Below are positions 7,490-16,304 of a stretch of 64,000 nt of DNA, in pieces. The stretch lies in assembly GCF_021172045.1 (NCBI RefSeq), contig NZ_CP087164.1, positions 4,898,001-4,962,000 of the forward strand, written 5' to 3'. A program made the translations under genes and the position numbers. Each line of letters opens with the position of its first letter. Within the stretch, counting starts at the first letter, position 1. The DNA is from Capillimicrobium parvum (GTDB lineage Bacteria; Actinomycetota; Thermoleophilia; Solirubrobacterales; Solirubrobacteraceae). The notes beneath the pieces were generated by a model. It worked only from the letters and a program-made list of their open reading frames with translations, was not told the DNA's origin and searched no databases.

Positions 7490-10400
7490 TCGCTCGCTCC
7501 CGAGCGACGCCGGTACTCGTCGACGAACGCCTTGAGCGCCGGTCCCCGCGGCCGGCGGCCGGGTCGGATGTCGCAGGTCGCGACCTTGTACTCGGCGATG
7601 TGCACGTTGCGGTCGAGCACGAGCGATGTCAGCTCGTTCGCCGCGTCGCCCTTGACCAGCCCGCGGCGGCCCCAGTGGTAGGGCAGGCCGACGGTCTCGA
7701 TCACCCGGCTCTGGACACGGAGCGGCTGGACGCGCTCGGTCACCATGACGCGCGCCTCGACCGCGGCCCGCGTCGTGACGATCGTCGCCCAGCCCCCGTG
7801 CTCGAGGCCCCGCAGCCGAGCGAGCCGCGGGCTGACCTCGCAGAAGGCCTCGGGCTGCAGCTCGGCGAGATACGGCACGGAGCGCGACATGCCGCCCGCC
7901 GTGTGGTGCTCGGTGAGCCGGTACGTGCCGAGCACGAACGGGAAGGCGCCGGCGCCCGGCTGCGCCGCCGAGGGGTTGTACGGGTTCTCGGGCCGGTGGA
8001 AGAGCTGGCGCGTCGGGTTGAGCTGCTGGTTGTAGAGGCGGTTGACGACCGGCGTCTCCTGCGGCTCGTAGTGGGACGGAAGCGGGCCGTCGACCAGGCC
8101 CTGCGGGGCGTACAGCCAGCCGAGCCCGTCCGGATGAAGGATGAACGGCTCCGTGCCGGTGAGCGCGTCCATGCCCTTGGCGTCCTCCGGCGGCACGTAG
8201 CCGGGCGCCTTGTCGGGCTCGAAGTCCGGCGCGTCGCCGCAGGTGTGCCAGCGGCCCTCCTCCTCGTTCCACCAGATGTAGCGCTTGCGCTCCGACCACG
8301 GCCGGCCCTCGGGGTCGGCCGACGCGCGGTTGTAGAGGATGTGGCGGTTGCCGGGCCACGCCCAGCCCCACTGCGGCGAGATCCAGTTCTCCTCGGTGTG
8401 CGGCTTCTTGCGCGCCGTCTGGTTGATCCCGTCCGCGTAGATGCCGGCGTGGATCCAGGACCCGCAGGTGGTGGAGCCGTCCTCGGCGAGCTCCTGGTAC
8501 TTCGGCACGAACGTCCCGTCCGCCGTGCGGCCGTTGATCTCCTGCAGCACCGTCTCGGCGTCCGGCTCGTCCTGCGGCCCCTGCGTCGGGTAGTCCCAGG
8601 TGAGGTCCAGCAGCGCCCGGTCGCGATCGAGCGCCGAACCCGCGAGCTTCTCGCGCAGCCGGCGCCCCAGGTGGTAGGCGAACCAGAGGTCCGATCGGCA
8701 GTCCCCGGGCGGCTCGACCGCCTTGAAGTGCCACTGCAGCAGCCGCTGCGTGTTCGTGAACGTGCCGTCCTTTTCGGTGTGCGCGGCGGCGGGCAGGAAG
8801 AACACCTCGGTGCCGATGTCCTCGGTGCGCATCTCGCCGGTCTCGATCTCCGTCGAGTCGTACCAGAACGAGGCGGTCTCGATCTCGTTCGTGTCGCGCA
8901 CGACGAGCCAGTCGAGCTGGGCGAGCGCGCGCCGCTGCAGCGAGGAGTTCGCGGAGCCGACGACCGGGTTCTGCCCGATGACGATGAAGCCCGTCGTCTC
9001 GCGATCGAGCATCCGCAGCATCATCGGATAGTGCGAGTGGTCGCCGTCGATGCGCGGCAGGTAGTGGAGGCCGAACTCGTTCTCGGCCGTCGCCGCGTCG
9101 CCCCACCACGCCTTGAACAGGCTGACGACGTAGCTGCGCAGCGAGCCCCAGGCGCCCGTGTCGGGTCCGTTGAGGTGGACGTACTGGTCGAGGTTGTCGC
9201 CCGAGTCCGGGTGCGGCATCGGGATGTAGCCGGGGAGCACGTCGTAGAGCGTCGGGATGTCCGTCGAGCCCTGGATGTTCGCGTGGCCGCGCAGGGCGAG
9301 GATGCCGCCGCCGGGGCGGCCGATGTTGCCCAGCAGCAGCTGGATGATCGCCGCGGCGCGGATGTTCTGCACGCCGTGCGTGTGCTGCGTCCAGCCGACC
9401 GCGTAGCAGACGGCCCCGGTCCGCTCGCGCCCGGAGTTCTCGCACAGGATCTCGGCGATCTGCAGGAAGCGCTCGCGCGGGACGCCGCAGACCTCCTCGA
9501 CCATCTCGGGCGTGTACCGGGCGTAGTGGCGCTTGAGGATCTGAAAGACGCAGTTGGGATGCTCGAGCGTCCAGTCCTCCTCGGGCGGCTCGCCCTTCTC
9601 GAGCTTCATGCCGTGCGCACCGTGGGCGATGTCGCCCGACACGTCCCCGGTCTGCAGCTTGCCGCCGCCGGGAAGCTCGCCCTCGGTGCCGGCGTAGCCC
9701 CACGTGTCGATGAAGTACGCGCGGGCCTCCTCGTCGAAGCCGGAGAAGAGCCCGTCGAGCTCCTCGGTGTCGCGGAACTCCTCCTTGATGACCACGCGCG
9801 CGTTCGTGTAGTGGCGCACGTACTCGGTGAACTCGCGGCCGTTGGAGAGGATGTGGTTGATGACCGCGCCGAGGAAGGCGATGTCGGTGCCCGGGCGGAT
9901 GGCGGCGTGCACGTCGGCCATCGCGCTGGTCCGGGTGAAGCGCGGATCGACGTGGATGACCTTCGCGCCGCGCTCCTTGGCCTCCACCACCCACTGGAAG
10001 CCCACCGGGTGCTGCTCGGCCATGTTCGACCCCATGATGAGGATCGAGTCAGCGTTGGCGAGGTCCTGCTGGAACGTGGTGGCGCCGCCGCGCCCGAACG
10101 AGGTCCCCAGACCGGGGACCGTGGAGGAGTGTCATATGCGGGCCTGGTTCTCGATGGACACCGCGCCCGCGGCCGTGAAGATCTTCTTGAGGAGGTAGTT
10201 CTCCTCGGTGTCGAGCGTCGCGCCGCCGAGGACCGCCACGCCGAGCGTGCGGTTCAGCGGCCTGCCGTCCTCGTCGGCGTCCTCCCACGTGCGCGCGCGC
10301 GTCTCGAGGAAGCGGTCGGCGATCATGTCCATCGCCGTCTCGAGGTCGAGCTCCTCCCACTCGGTGCCGTGCGGGCGCCGGTAGCGGACCCTGTGCTCCC

Positions 10401-10692
10401 GCATCGGGCTGTTGACGTACGCCTCCGACGCGGACCCCTTCGGGCACAGCCGGCCCCGCGAGATCGGGCTGTCCGGGTCGCCCTCGATCTGGACGACCTT
10501 CTCGTCCTTGACGTAGACCTTCTGGCCGCAGCCGACGGCGCAGTACGGGCAGACCGACTGGACCACGCGATCGGCGGTCCTCGTGCGCGGCTCGAGGCGC
10601 GCCGAGCGGCTCGACTGCGCGGCGCGGCCCAGGCCGAGCGGGTCGCCCCGGAGCTGGCGCAGGAACGGCGGAACGGAGATCCGGCTGCTCAT
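7486..10692 (-). CDS. fdhA: Selenocysteine-containing formate dehydrogenase, catalytic subunit (TGA at 10132-10134 read as Sec)
   Basis: FdhA oxidises formate to CO2 at a bis-MGD molybdenum or tungsten site. The frame runs from the ATG at 10690-10692 to the TGA at 7486-7488, 1068 residues, crossed by one internal TGA at codon 187. The reading is continuous across it: SIENQARI-Sec-HSSTVPGLGTSFGRGGA is exactly the metal-ligand context of Sec formate dehydrogenases (compare NQARV-Sec-H in E. coli FdnG). Upstream Cys48, 51, 55 and 83 (CPYCAVGC...RLCPKGS) bind a [4Fe-4S] cluster. Downstream blocks HILSNGREFTEYVRHYTNA and VGLPYHWGRRG are FDH-N/O-like. There is no Tat signal, so the site should face the cytoplasm. 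Conventional gene callers will split it into two ORFs. Production needs SelA/B/C/D, none of which is in the window. Confidence 0.95.
10102..10134 (-). promoter_or_regulatory. Bacterial SECIS element with its UGA codon in fdhA
   Basis: On the coding (minus) strand, 11 nt after the TGA (10132-10134), a perfect 7-bp stem GGTCCCC/GGGGACC closes a GGTCT loop (10102-10120). Bacterial SECIS hairpins lie immediately 3' of the UGA and expose a GU in the apical loop for SelB. The loop sequence GGUCU equals, as I recall it, the E. coli fdhF loop. Stem, loop and distance therefore all fit selenocysteine insertion rather than termination. I did not fold the RNA by program. Confidence 0.9.
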
Positions 10693-10761
10693 CACGCGGT
10701 GTCTTATCCCGCGAGGACGGCATCGCAAACGCGGTGTACGTGGGCGTACCGTGGCGCATTG
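10693..10761 (-). promoter_or_regulatory. 69-nt gap between mrpD and fdhA, possible internal promoter
   Basis: This is the only non-overlapping junction in the 20-gene minus-strand block. It could carry a promoter serving the formate dehydrogenase genes alone, or simply be a leader within one long transcript. No -35/-10 pair or terminator hairpin is clear by eye. Confidence 0.3.
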
Positions 10762-12579
10762 TCAGGACAGCGTCAGCGCGAACAGCGCGGTGAGGACGGT
10801 CGCTCCCGCGGCGGCCCAGGCGACGTAGTCGCCGGGATGGCCGCTGTGCAGCGCCCGGATCCGGTCGGCGATCGCCTGGCCGGGCCGCGGGGGCGCGTTC
10901 TCGCGCAGTCCGAGCACCGCCACGAGGAGCGCCCCGGCGATCGAGGCCGCCGCGTAGAGGAACGCCGTGGGACCCGGGTCGTGGACGTGCGGGACCGCGG
11001 GTGCGGGGACCGCGCGTCCGCCGAGCACCGCGTGCGCGTAGCCGGCGGGGTCGCAGAACGACGCGGCGGCGTCGGCCGCCGCGTGGGCCAGGCCGGGCAC
11101 GAGGCCCCAGGCGAGCGCGCCCGCGACGAGGACCACGCCGGGCGCCCACAGCCACGGCGAGGTGGCCCGCGGGACCTCGCCGGACTCGTCGGCGGTCTCC
11201 TCCTCGCCCGCGTCCGGCGACTCCCCCATCGGATCGTGCGGCGCGCGTGCACCCCACCCGCCGAACACGCGTGCGCCCGCGCGCAGCAGCGCGCCGGCCG
11301 ACAGCGCGCACACGAGCGCGAGGACCGCCGGCACCCACGCGTAGCCGGGCAGCTCGAGCGCCGCGTCCTCGATCAGCGCGCGCCCCAGGAACGAGCCGAA
11401 CGGGGGCGCGCCCGCGATCGCCAGCGCCGCCAGCCCGTACACCGCGGCGATGACGGGCAGCTCGCGCGCGCGCCCGCGGAGCGCCCGGACGTCGACGCGG
11501 TCGTAGCGGTGCTGGACGACCGCCACGCAGACGAACAGCGCGGCCTTCACGAGCCCGTCGCCGACGAGGAAGATCGCCGTGCCGCCGAGGCCGTCCGGGC
11601 TGAGCAGCCCCACCCCGACGGTCATCACGCCGACCTGGGCGATCGCCACGTAGGCGAGCAGCCGCTTGACGTGATGCTGCGCGAGCGCGAGCGCGGCGCC
11701 CACCACTCCCGTCGCCGCCCCCAGCACGACGAGGATCAGGCGCAGCGAGCCGCTTCCGGCGCCCAGCGCGGGCTCGAACGCGGTCCACCAGACGCGCGCG
11801 AGCCCGTAGAGGCCGAGCTCGGAGAAGACCCCGGCGAGCATGATGCACACGGGCGTCGGCGCGACCGCGTAGGCGTCGGCGACCCAGAGGTGAAACGGCG
11901 CGGTCGCGGCCTTCACGAGAAGCCCGACCGCGATCAGCCCGAACGCGACGACCAGGGTCCCGCTCGGCCCGGCCTCCCCGAGCACGCGCCCGATCTGCGC
12001 GAGGTTCAGCGCGCCGGTCTCGCCGTAGACGAGCCCGATGCCGAACAGCATCAGGATCGAGCCGGCCGTGTTCGTCACGGCGAAGGTCAGCGCGCCCTCC
12101 AGCGGGGCGCGCTGGCGCACCTCGTAGCCGACGAGCACGTACGCCGACACGCTCATCAGCTCGAAGAAGACGAACAGGTCGAACAGGTCTCCGGTCAGGC
12201 AGAACGCGACGATCGCCGCCGAGAACAGCAGCGCCACGGCATGGAAGAGCGCCGGCGTGACGGCGATCAGCCGCGCGGCGAGCACAGCGGCGAACACGGA
12301 CAGCACGGCGCTGAAGAGCGCGAGGCCCGTGCCGAGCCGGTCGGCGGCGATGTCGATGCCGAACGCGACGCCGCCGCGCGGCTGCCACCCGCCGAGCCAC
12401 TCGACGACCGTGCCGTCCGCCGTGTGGCCGAGCAGGACCGCGCAGAGCATCGCGCTCGCCGTCGTCCCGCCGAGCGCGAGCACGATCGCCAGGCCGCGGC
12501 GCGACAGCGGCGACGTCACCGCGACGACGCCCGCGCAGAGCATCGGCACGAGGAACGTGAGGGGCGCGACCGCGCTCAT
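10762..12579 (-). CDS. mrpD: MrpD/MbhH-type antiporter subunit (proton-translocating ND2/4/5 family)
   Basis: The 605-aa membrane protein is of the complex-I antiporter family. It has the TM5 glutamate (FVFFELMSVSAYVLVGYE), the TM7 lysine (GLLVKAATAPFHLWVADAY) and the helix-breaking AHAPTPV-like element (VAPTPVCIMLAG), i.e. the Glu/Lys pair used for ion translocation. A second lysine lies in LVGDGLVKAALF. It is about 100 aa longer than usual MrpD; the extra part includes an acidic loop (DAGEEETADESGE) and further C-terminal helices. The ATG overlaps the mrpC stop by 4 nt. It is the only large antiporter subunit of the cluster: no full-length MrpA is present. Confidence 0.92.
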   Translation of the reverse strand: MSAVAPLTFLVPMLCAGVVAVTSPLSRRGLAIVLALGGTTASAMLCAVLLGHTADGTVVEWLGGWQPRGGVAFGIDIAADRLGTGLALFSAVLSVFAAVLAARLIAVTPALFHAVALLFSAAIVAFCLTGDLFDLFVFFELMSVSAYVLVGYEVRQRAPLEGALTFAVTNTAGSILMLFGIGLVYGETGALNLAQIGRVLGEAGPSGTLVVAFGLIAVGLLVKAATAPFHLWVADAYAVAPTPVCIMLAGVFSELGLYGLARVWWTAFEPALGAGSGSLRLILVVLGAATGVVGAALALAQHHVKRLLAYVAIAQVGVMTVGVGLLSPDGLGGTAIFLVGDGLVKAALFVCVAVVQHRYDRVDVRALRGRARELPVIAAVYGLAALAIAGAPPFGSFLGRALIEDAALELPGYAWVPAVLALVCALSAGALLRAGARVFGGWGARAPHDPMGESPDAGEEETADESGEVPRATSPWLWAPGVVLVAGALAWGLVPGLAHAAADAAASFCDPAGYAHAVLGGRAVPAPAVPHVHDPGPTAFLYAAASIAGALLVAVLGLRENAPPRPGQAIADRIRALHSGHPGDYVAWAAAGATVLTALFALTLS

Positions 12580-12920
12580 CCGCGCAGCGCTCCGAGCCGG
12601 TCGGGGTCGGCGGTCCCGAAGCGCTTGTGCGCCTGCACGGTCAGCGCGAGCAGCACCGCCGTGACCGTCGCCTGCACGACGACGTCGGTGAGCGTCAGCG
12701 CCTGGACGACCGGGTCGACGACCGGGTCGCTCGGCATGACCGAGCCGTAGATCGGCGCGGACGCCCCCGTGCGGTAGCCGATCGCCAGCAGGAGCACGTA
12801 CGTCGACGCCTGCGCCACCGACAGGCACACGACCATGTGGACCAGGTGCCGGCTGGTGATGACGCCCCACAACCCGATGACGAGCAGGTACGCCGCGACG
12901 AGGTACGGGACGAAGCTCAC
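12576..12920 (-). CDS. mrpC: MrpC/MbhG antiporter subunit (NuoK-like)
   Basis: The 114-aa, three-helix protein (FVPYLVAAYLLVIGLWGV, LVHMVVCLSVAQASTYVLLLA, and a last helix VVQATVTAVLLALTVQA) matches MrpC/NuoK. DPVVQALTLTDVVV just before the last helix is the strongly conserved MrpC signature. The start is GTG, overlapping mrpB by 4 nt; the stop overlaps mrpD by 4 nt. It acts in the membrane next to MrpD in cation/proton exchange. Confidence 0.9.
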   Translation of the reverse strand: MSFVPYLVAAYLLVIGLWGVITSRHLVHMVVCLSVAQASTYVLLLAIGYRTGASAPIYGSVMPSDPVVDPVVQALTLTDVVVQATVTAVLLALTVQAHKRFGTADPDRLGALRG

Positions 12921-13666
12921 CGCTGCCCTCCGCGCATGAGCGCCTCGTCGAGGAACTCGGTCAGGATCAGCGTCACGGCGCCGGTGACCTCGACGCCGGT
13001 GGCGACGCTGAGCACCGGGATCGTCCCGCCCGAGGTCAGCGCGCCCATCGGCGCGAGGCCGATGAAGTTCGCCAGCAGCGCGCCGGAGAAGACGATGCCG
13101 CCGAGCGCGACGAGGGCGAACGCCAGCGCGCCCGTCGCCTCGGCCGTCTCGACCAGGTCGACCGGCCGGAGACGCTCGAGCGCGACGACCTGCCCGGCGG
13201 CGTACACGAGCAGCAGCGCCGCGGCCAGGAGGACGCCGCCCTGGAAGCCGCCGCCCGGCGTGAGGGTTCCGTGGGTGACGACGTACAGGCCGAGCACCAG
13301 CACGGGCGCGACGAGCACGGCGCCCACCACCCGCAGGGCGCTCGACGTCTCCCGCCCGCGCTCGCGGTCGGACTCCTGCGCCTCCTGCTCGCGATCCGGC
13401 CCCGTGCGCAGGAGGATGGCGACGCCGAGCGCCGCCACGAAGAGGATGAGCTCCTCGCCGAGCGTGTCGGTCGCGCGCAGGTCGTACGTCACGCCGTTGA
13501 CCGCGTTCGCCACCTGGCGTTCGTGGGCGAGCAGCAGCGGGACCCGGGTCGCGTTGGGCCCGGGCGGGTCGCCCACGTCGTTCAGGCCCGTCGCCGCCCA
13601 CGCCAGCAGTGCCGCCAGGCCGGCGAGCGACACCACCGCGAGCAGGGCGCGCGCCCGCCGGCTCAT
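12917..13666 (-). CDS. mrpB: MbhE-like domain fused to MrpB/MbhF antiporter subunit
   Basis: The product has 249 aa. Residues 1-100 resemble MbhE (an N-terminal helix, then VTYDLRATDTLGEELILFVAALG, the conserved DTLGEE motif). Residues ~115-245 are the MnhB/MrpB domain (LYVVTHGTLTPGGGFQGGVL, the HGxxxPGGGFQGG signature). In canonical Mrp the MbhE and MbhD parts are the C-terminus of MrpA. Here MbhD is separate and MbhE is fused to MrpB. Overlaps of 4 nt on both sides show translational coupling. Confidence 0.9.
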   Translation of the reverse strand: MSRRARALLAVVSLAGLAALLAWAATGLNDVGDPPGPNATRVPLLLAHERQVANAVNGVTYDLRATDTLGEELILFVAALGVAILLRTGPDREQEAQESDRERGRETSSALRVVGAVLVAPVLVLGLYVVTHGTLTPGGGFQGGVLLAAALLLVYAAGQVVALERLRPVDLVETAEATGALAFALVALGGIVFSGALLANFIGLAPMGALTSGGTIPVLSVATGVEVTGAVTLILTEFLDEALMRGGQR

Positions 13667-13911
13667 TCGTCGTCGTCGCCCTCCCGGCGCAGCTTGGCCA
13701 TCGTCAGCAGCACCATGAGCGGCACCGCCACCGAGGCGACGACGATCTGCGACAGCGCGACGTCCGGCGCCTGGTAGACGAAGAACAGGATCGCCAGGGT
13801 CAGGCCGAAGATGCCGGACACGACCGCCTGGCGCACCGGCTCGCGCACCAGCACGGTCGCCGTGCCGGCCACGGCGACCACGGCGAGGGCGACCGCCTGC
13901 AGCGCGATCAT
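13663..13911 (-). CDS. MbhD/MrpA C-terminal-type subunit (DUF4040)
   Basis: The 82-aa protein has two to three helices and the DUF4040 (MbhD) pattern: VREPVRQAVVSGIFGLTLAI followed by FVYQAPDVALSQIVVASV. The QAPDVALSQ motif is the hallmark of the C-terminal part of MrpA and of MbhD in membrane-bound hydrogenases. Its occurrence as a separate gene is the Mbh-style arrangement. It overlaps both neighbours by 4 nt. Confidence 0.88.
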   Translation of the reverse strand: MIALQAVALAVVAVAGTATVLVREPVRQAVVSGIFGLTLAILFFVYQAPDVALSQIVVASVAVPLMVLLTMAKLRREGDDDE

Positions 13912-14195
13912 GGCTCGCGCTCCGCGGCGCGGTGCAGCGCCCGGGCGGTGACGTGCGCGAGCACCGGCCCGGTGAACAGGGCGAAGCCGGCGACGAGCAG
14001 CGCCGCGATGCCGATCAGCGAGAACGACTCGCGCACCACCACCGCGGCGGCGACGAGCACCGTCGCGAGCGTCGTGGGCGCGAGGAAGTGAACGCGGTCG
14101 AGCGCGTCGCGCAGGAGCGTGACGCCGAGCACCGCGAGCAGCTGGACGGCGACGCCGGCGAACAGCAGGACCATGGCGCTGACGTCGCGGACCAT
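13908..14195 (-). CDS. mrpG: MrpG/MbhC antiporter subunit
   Basis: The 95-aa three-helix protein has the PhaG/MnhG signature: LGVTLLRDALDRVHFLAPTT, and a last helix FTGPVLAHVTARALHRAAE. The ATG shares one base with the preceding TGA. It is a small structural subunit of the Mrp/Mbh membrane module. Confidence 0.9.
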   Translation of the reverse strand: MVRDVSAMVLLFAGVAVQLLAVLGVTLLRDALDRVHFLAPTTLATVLVAAAVVVRESFSLIGIAALLVAGFALFTGPVLAHVTARALHRAAEREP

Positions 14196-14446
14196 CACCG
14201 CACCCGCTCGAGGAAGTGCAGGAACGCGACGCCGCCGACGAACCCGGTCACCGCGGCGACGAGCGCGAGCGTCGCGAACGACTGGCTCTTCGTCCCCTCG
14301 GCGAGCAGCAGCAGGACGAGCACCGCGTCGGCGCCGGCGGCCTCGAGCGCCGTGACGCCCCCGCGCGGCGGGCGCAGAGCGGCCGCGATCGCCAGCGGGA
14401 CGAGCGCGGCGCCGAGGATCGCCGCCGCCCACAGCCAGGCGTTCAT
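14195..14446 (-). CDS. mrpF: MrpF/MbhB antiporter subunit
   Basis: The 83-aa three-helix protein encodes MNAWLWAAAILGAALVPLAI, then RGGVTALEAAGADAVLVLLL and a final helix ending FLHFLERVR. Size, topology and position between E and G identify it as MrpF. It overlaps mrpE by 4 nt. Confidence 0.85.
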   Translation of the reverse strand: MNAWLWAAAILGAALVPLAIAAALRPPRGGVTALEAAGADAVLVLLLLAEGTKSQSFATLALVAAVTGFVGGVAFLHFLERVR

Positions 14447-14898
14447 CCGGCCGCCTCCAGGCGGTGCTCGACGATCACGCCGCGATCGACGTCGACGTCG
14501 ACGACCACGCCGGCCGGCGCGAGCGAGCCGACGGCCTGCGCGGCCGCCCGGTCGCCCGCCTGCACCGGGTCGTCGGCCTCCGTCGATGCGAACGGCCGCT
14601 CCACGATCCGGCCGTGCTCGTCGCGGCGCAGCACGCCCCGCCGCCACAGGACAGCGACGAGGAGCGGCAGGTCGGTCACCAGGCCCGCCGAGCTGCGCAG
14701 CACCCGCAGCGCCCAGACCGGCCGCACGCGCGTCAGCCGCTCGCGCTGGCTTCGCACGAGCACCGCGCCCGTGGCCGCGATCGCCGCGGCCACGGCGCCG
14801 GTCACCAGCTCGTCCAGCGCGTTCCGGTCGACGAGCGCCAGCCACAGCGCGGCGCTGATCACCCACCACGCCGCCCACGCCCGCACCGTGTCGGTCAT
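14443..14898 (-). CDS. mrpE: MrpE/MbhA antiporter subunit
   Basis: The 151-aa protein has two N-terminal membrane helices and a hydrophilic C-terminal domain ending in a DVDVDRGVIVEHRLE-type strand, as in MnhE. Its ATG overlaps the cytochrome b stop by 4 nt, so the antiporter module is translationally coupled to the respiratory complex, which is unusual. It starts the E-F-G-A'-B-C-D series. Confidence 0.88.
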   Translation of the reverse strand: MTDTVRAWAAWWVISAALWLALVDRNALDELVTGAVAAAIAATGAVLVRSQRERLTRVRPVWALRVLRSSAGLVTDLPLLVAVLWRRGVLRRDEHGRIVERPFASTEADDPVQAGDRAAAQAVGSLAPAGVVVDVDVDRGVIVEHRLEAAG

Positions 14899-16304
14899 GT
14901 CGGCGGCCCGCCTCGATAGCCGCCCGCGGCGGTGCGCACCACCTCCTCGCCGTCCCAGCCGCGCAGCGGGTGCAGCTCCCGCGCCCGCAGCTCCCGGCAG
15001 ACGCGCAGAGCGATCCCGCCGGTGACGAGCGGGGCGACGACGCAGGCGCCGCGGAAGAACCACACCTGGCCCTCGTACGGGAAGCCGATCGAGAGCAGCA
15101 GGCGGTCCGCGGCGCCGGCGGCGAAGACGGTGAACACCCACGTGAAGAACGCGACGCCGACCGCGGTGCGCCACGGGTTGTCGCGCGGGCGGTCGAGCAG
15201 CTCGTGGCGCAGGCGGTCGCGCGTGACGAAGCGCTGCTCGAACCACGGCCACGCGTACAGGACGGCGAAGACGACGCTCGGGAACAGGACCCCGCCGAAG
15301 AACGGGTTGGGGATCCACGTGTGCCCGCCGAAGCGCAGCTCCCAGTTCGGCATGATCCGCAGCGCGCCGATCAGCCAGCCCAGGTACCAGTCGGGCTGCG
15401 CGCCGTTGGTCCCCTGCCACGGCTCGTAGGGGCCCCAGAGCCAGACCGGGTTGATCTGCACGAGGCCGCCGAGCAGCACGAGGACGGCGAACACGGCGAA
15501 CATCCAGCCCAGGGTGCGCAGCGCGTACCCTGGCCACATCGGCGTGCCGACGTCGTTGCGCTCGGTGCGCCCGGGCCCGCGGAACTGCGTGTGCTTCTGG
15601 CGCATGATCATCGCCAGGTGCACCGCGATCAGCGTGCCGAGGATCGCCGGGAGGATGAAGACGTGGGCGATGAACAGCCGCGGCTCGAACACCTCGCTGC
15701 CGGGGAACTGCCCGTCCCACACGAGCGTCGCGAACTGGCCGCCGATCAGCGGCAGCGACAGCGCGACGCCGTTGGCGATCGCCAGGCCCATCCCGGACAG
15801 CAGGTCGTCGGGCAGCGAGTAGCCGGCGAAGCCCTCGAGGATCGCCAGGGCGAGCATCGTCACGCCGACCATCCAGTTCAGCTCGCGCGGCTTGCGAAAC
15901 GCGCCGGTGAAGAAGATCCGCATGAGATGCACGACGATCGCGGCGACGAACACGAGCGCCGCCCAGTGGTGCGTCTGGCGGATGAGCAGGCCGGCGGGCA
16001 CGTCGAACGACAGCGAGAGCGTCGATGCGTACGCGTGCGACATCGTGGCGCCCTGCAGCGGCTCGTAGCCGCCGGAGTACACGGTCTCTCCCGTGCTGGG
16101 CACGAAGAACAGCGCCAGGTACGTGCCGGTCGCGATCAGGGCGATGAACGCGTACAGCGCGATCTCGCCGAGCAGGAACGACCAGTGGTCGGGGAAGACG
16201 TACTTCAGCGCCGCCCTGAGGAACGGCGCGGCGCCGAGCCTGCGGTCGATGAAGGCCACGGGCTCGGCCAGCGGGTCGCGCGAGCGGCGGCGCAGCACGC
16301 TCAC
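14895..16304 (-). CDS. qcrB: Menaquinol:cytochrome c oxidoreductase, cytochrome b subunit
   Basis: The 469-aa subunit contains the b-heme ligands in RQTHHWAALVFVAAIVVHLM and FIAHVFILPAILGTLIAVHL, and the Qo-site motif as PDWY (GAQPDWYLGW), the variant seen in actinobacterial menaquinol enzymes instead of PEWY. FPDHWSFLLGEIALYAF at the N-terminus is typical of QcrB. It oxidises menaquinol and passes one electron to the Rieske cluster and one to the b hemes. GTG start, 4-nt overlap with qcrA. Confidence 0.95.
   Translation of the reverse strand: MSVLRRRSRDPLAEPVAFIDRRLGAAPFLRAALKYVFPDHWSFLLGEIALYAFIALIATGTYLALFFVPSTGETVYSGGYEPLQGATMSHAYASTLSLSFDVPAGLLIRQTHHWAALVFVAAIVVHLMRIFFTGAFRKPRELNWMVGVTMLALAILEGFAGYSLPDDLLSGMGLAIANGVALSLPLIGGQFATLVWDGQFPGSEVFEPRLFIAHVFILPAILGTLIAVHLAMIMRQKHTQFRGPGRTERNDVGTPMWPGYALRTLGWMFAVFAVLVLLGGLVQINPVWLWGPYEPWQGTNGAQPDWYLGWLIGALRIMPNWELRFGGHTWIPNPFFGGVLFPSVVFAVLYAWPWFEQRFVTRDRLRHELLDRPRDNPWRTAVGVAFFTWVFTVFAAGAADRLLLSIGFPYEGQVWFFRGACVVAPLVTGGIALRVCRELRARELHPLRGWDGEEVVRTAAGGYRGGPPT

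Noticed and set aside
10132-10134. Reading the TGA in fdhA as a nonsense mutation (pseudogene)
   Set aside because: It lies exactly at the conserved Sec ligand with a SECIS-like hairpin directly after it, and both sides are fully conserved.
7600-12750. A 1716-codon open frame on the plus strand
   Set aside because: It is antisense to fdhA and mrpD, has Arg/Ala/Val-rich composition of GC-rich mirror frames, and no domain signatures; it is a codon-bias shadow.
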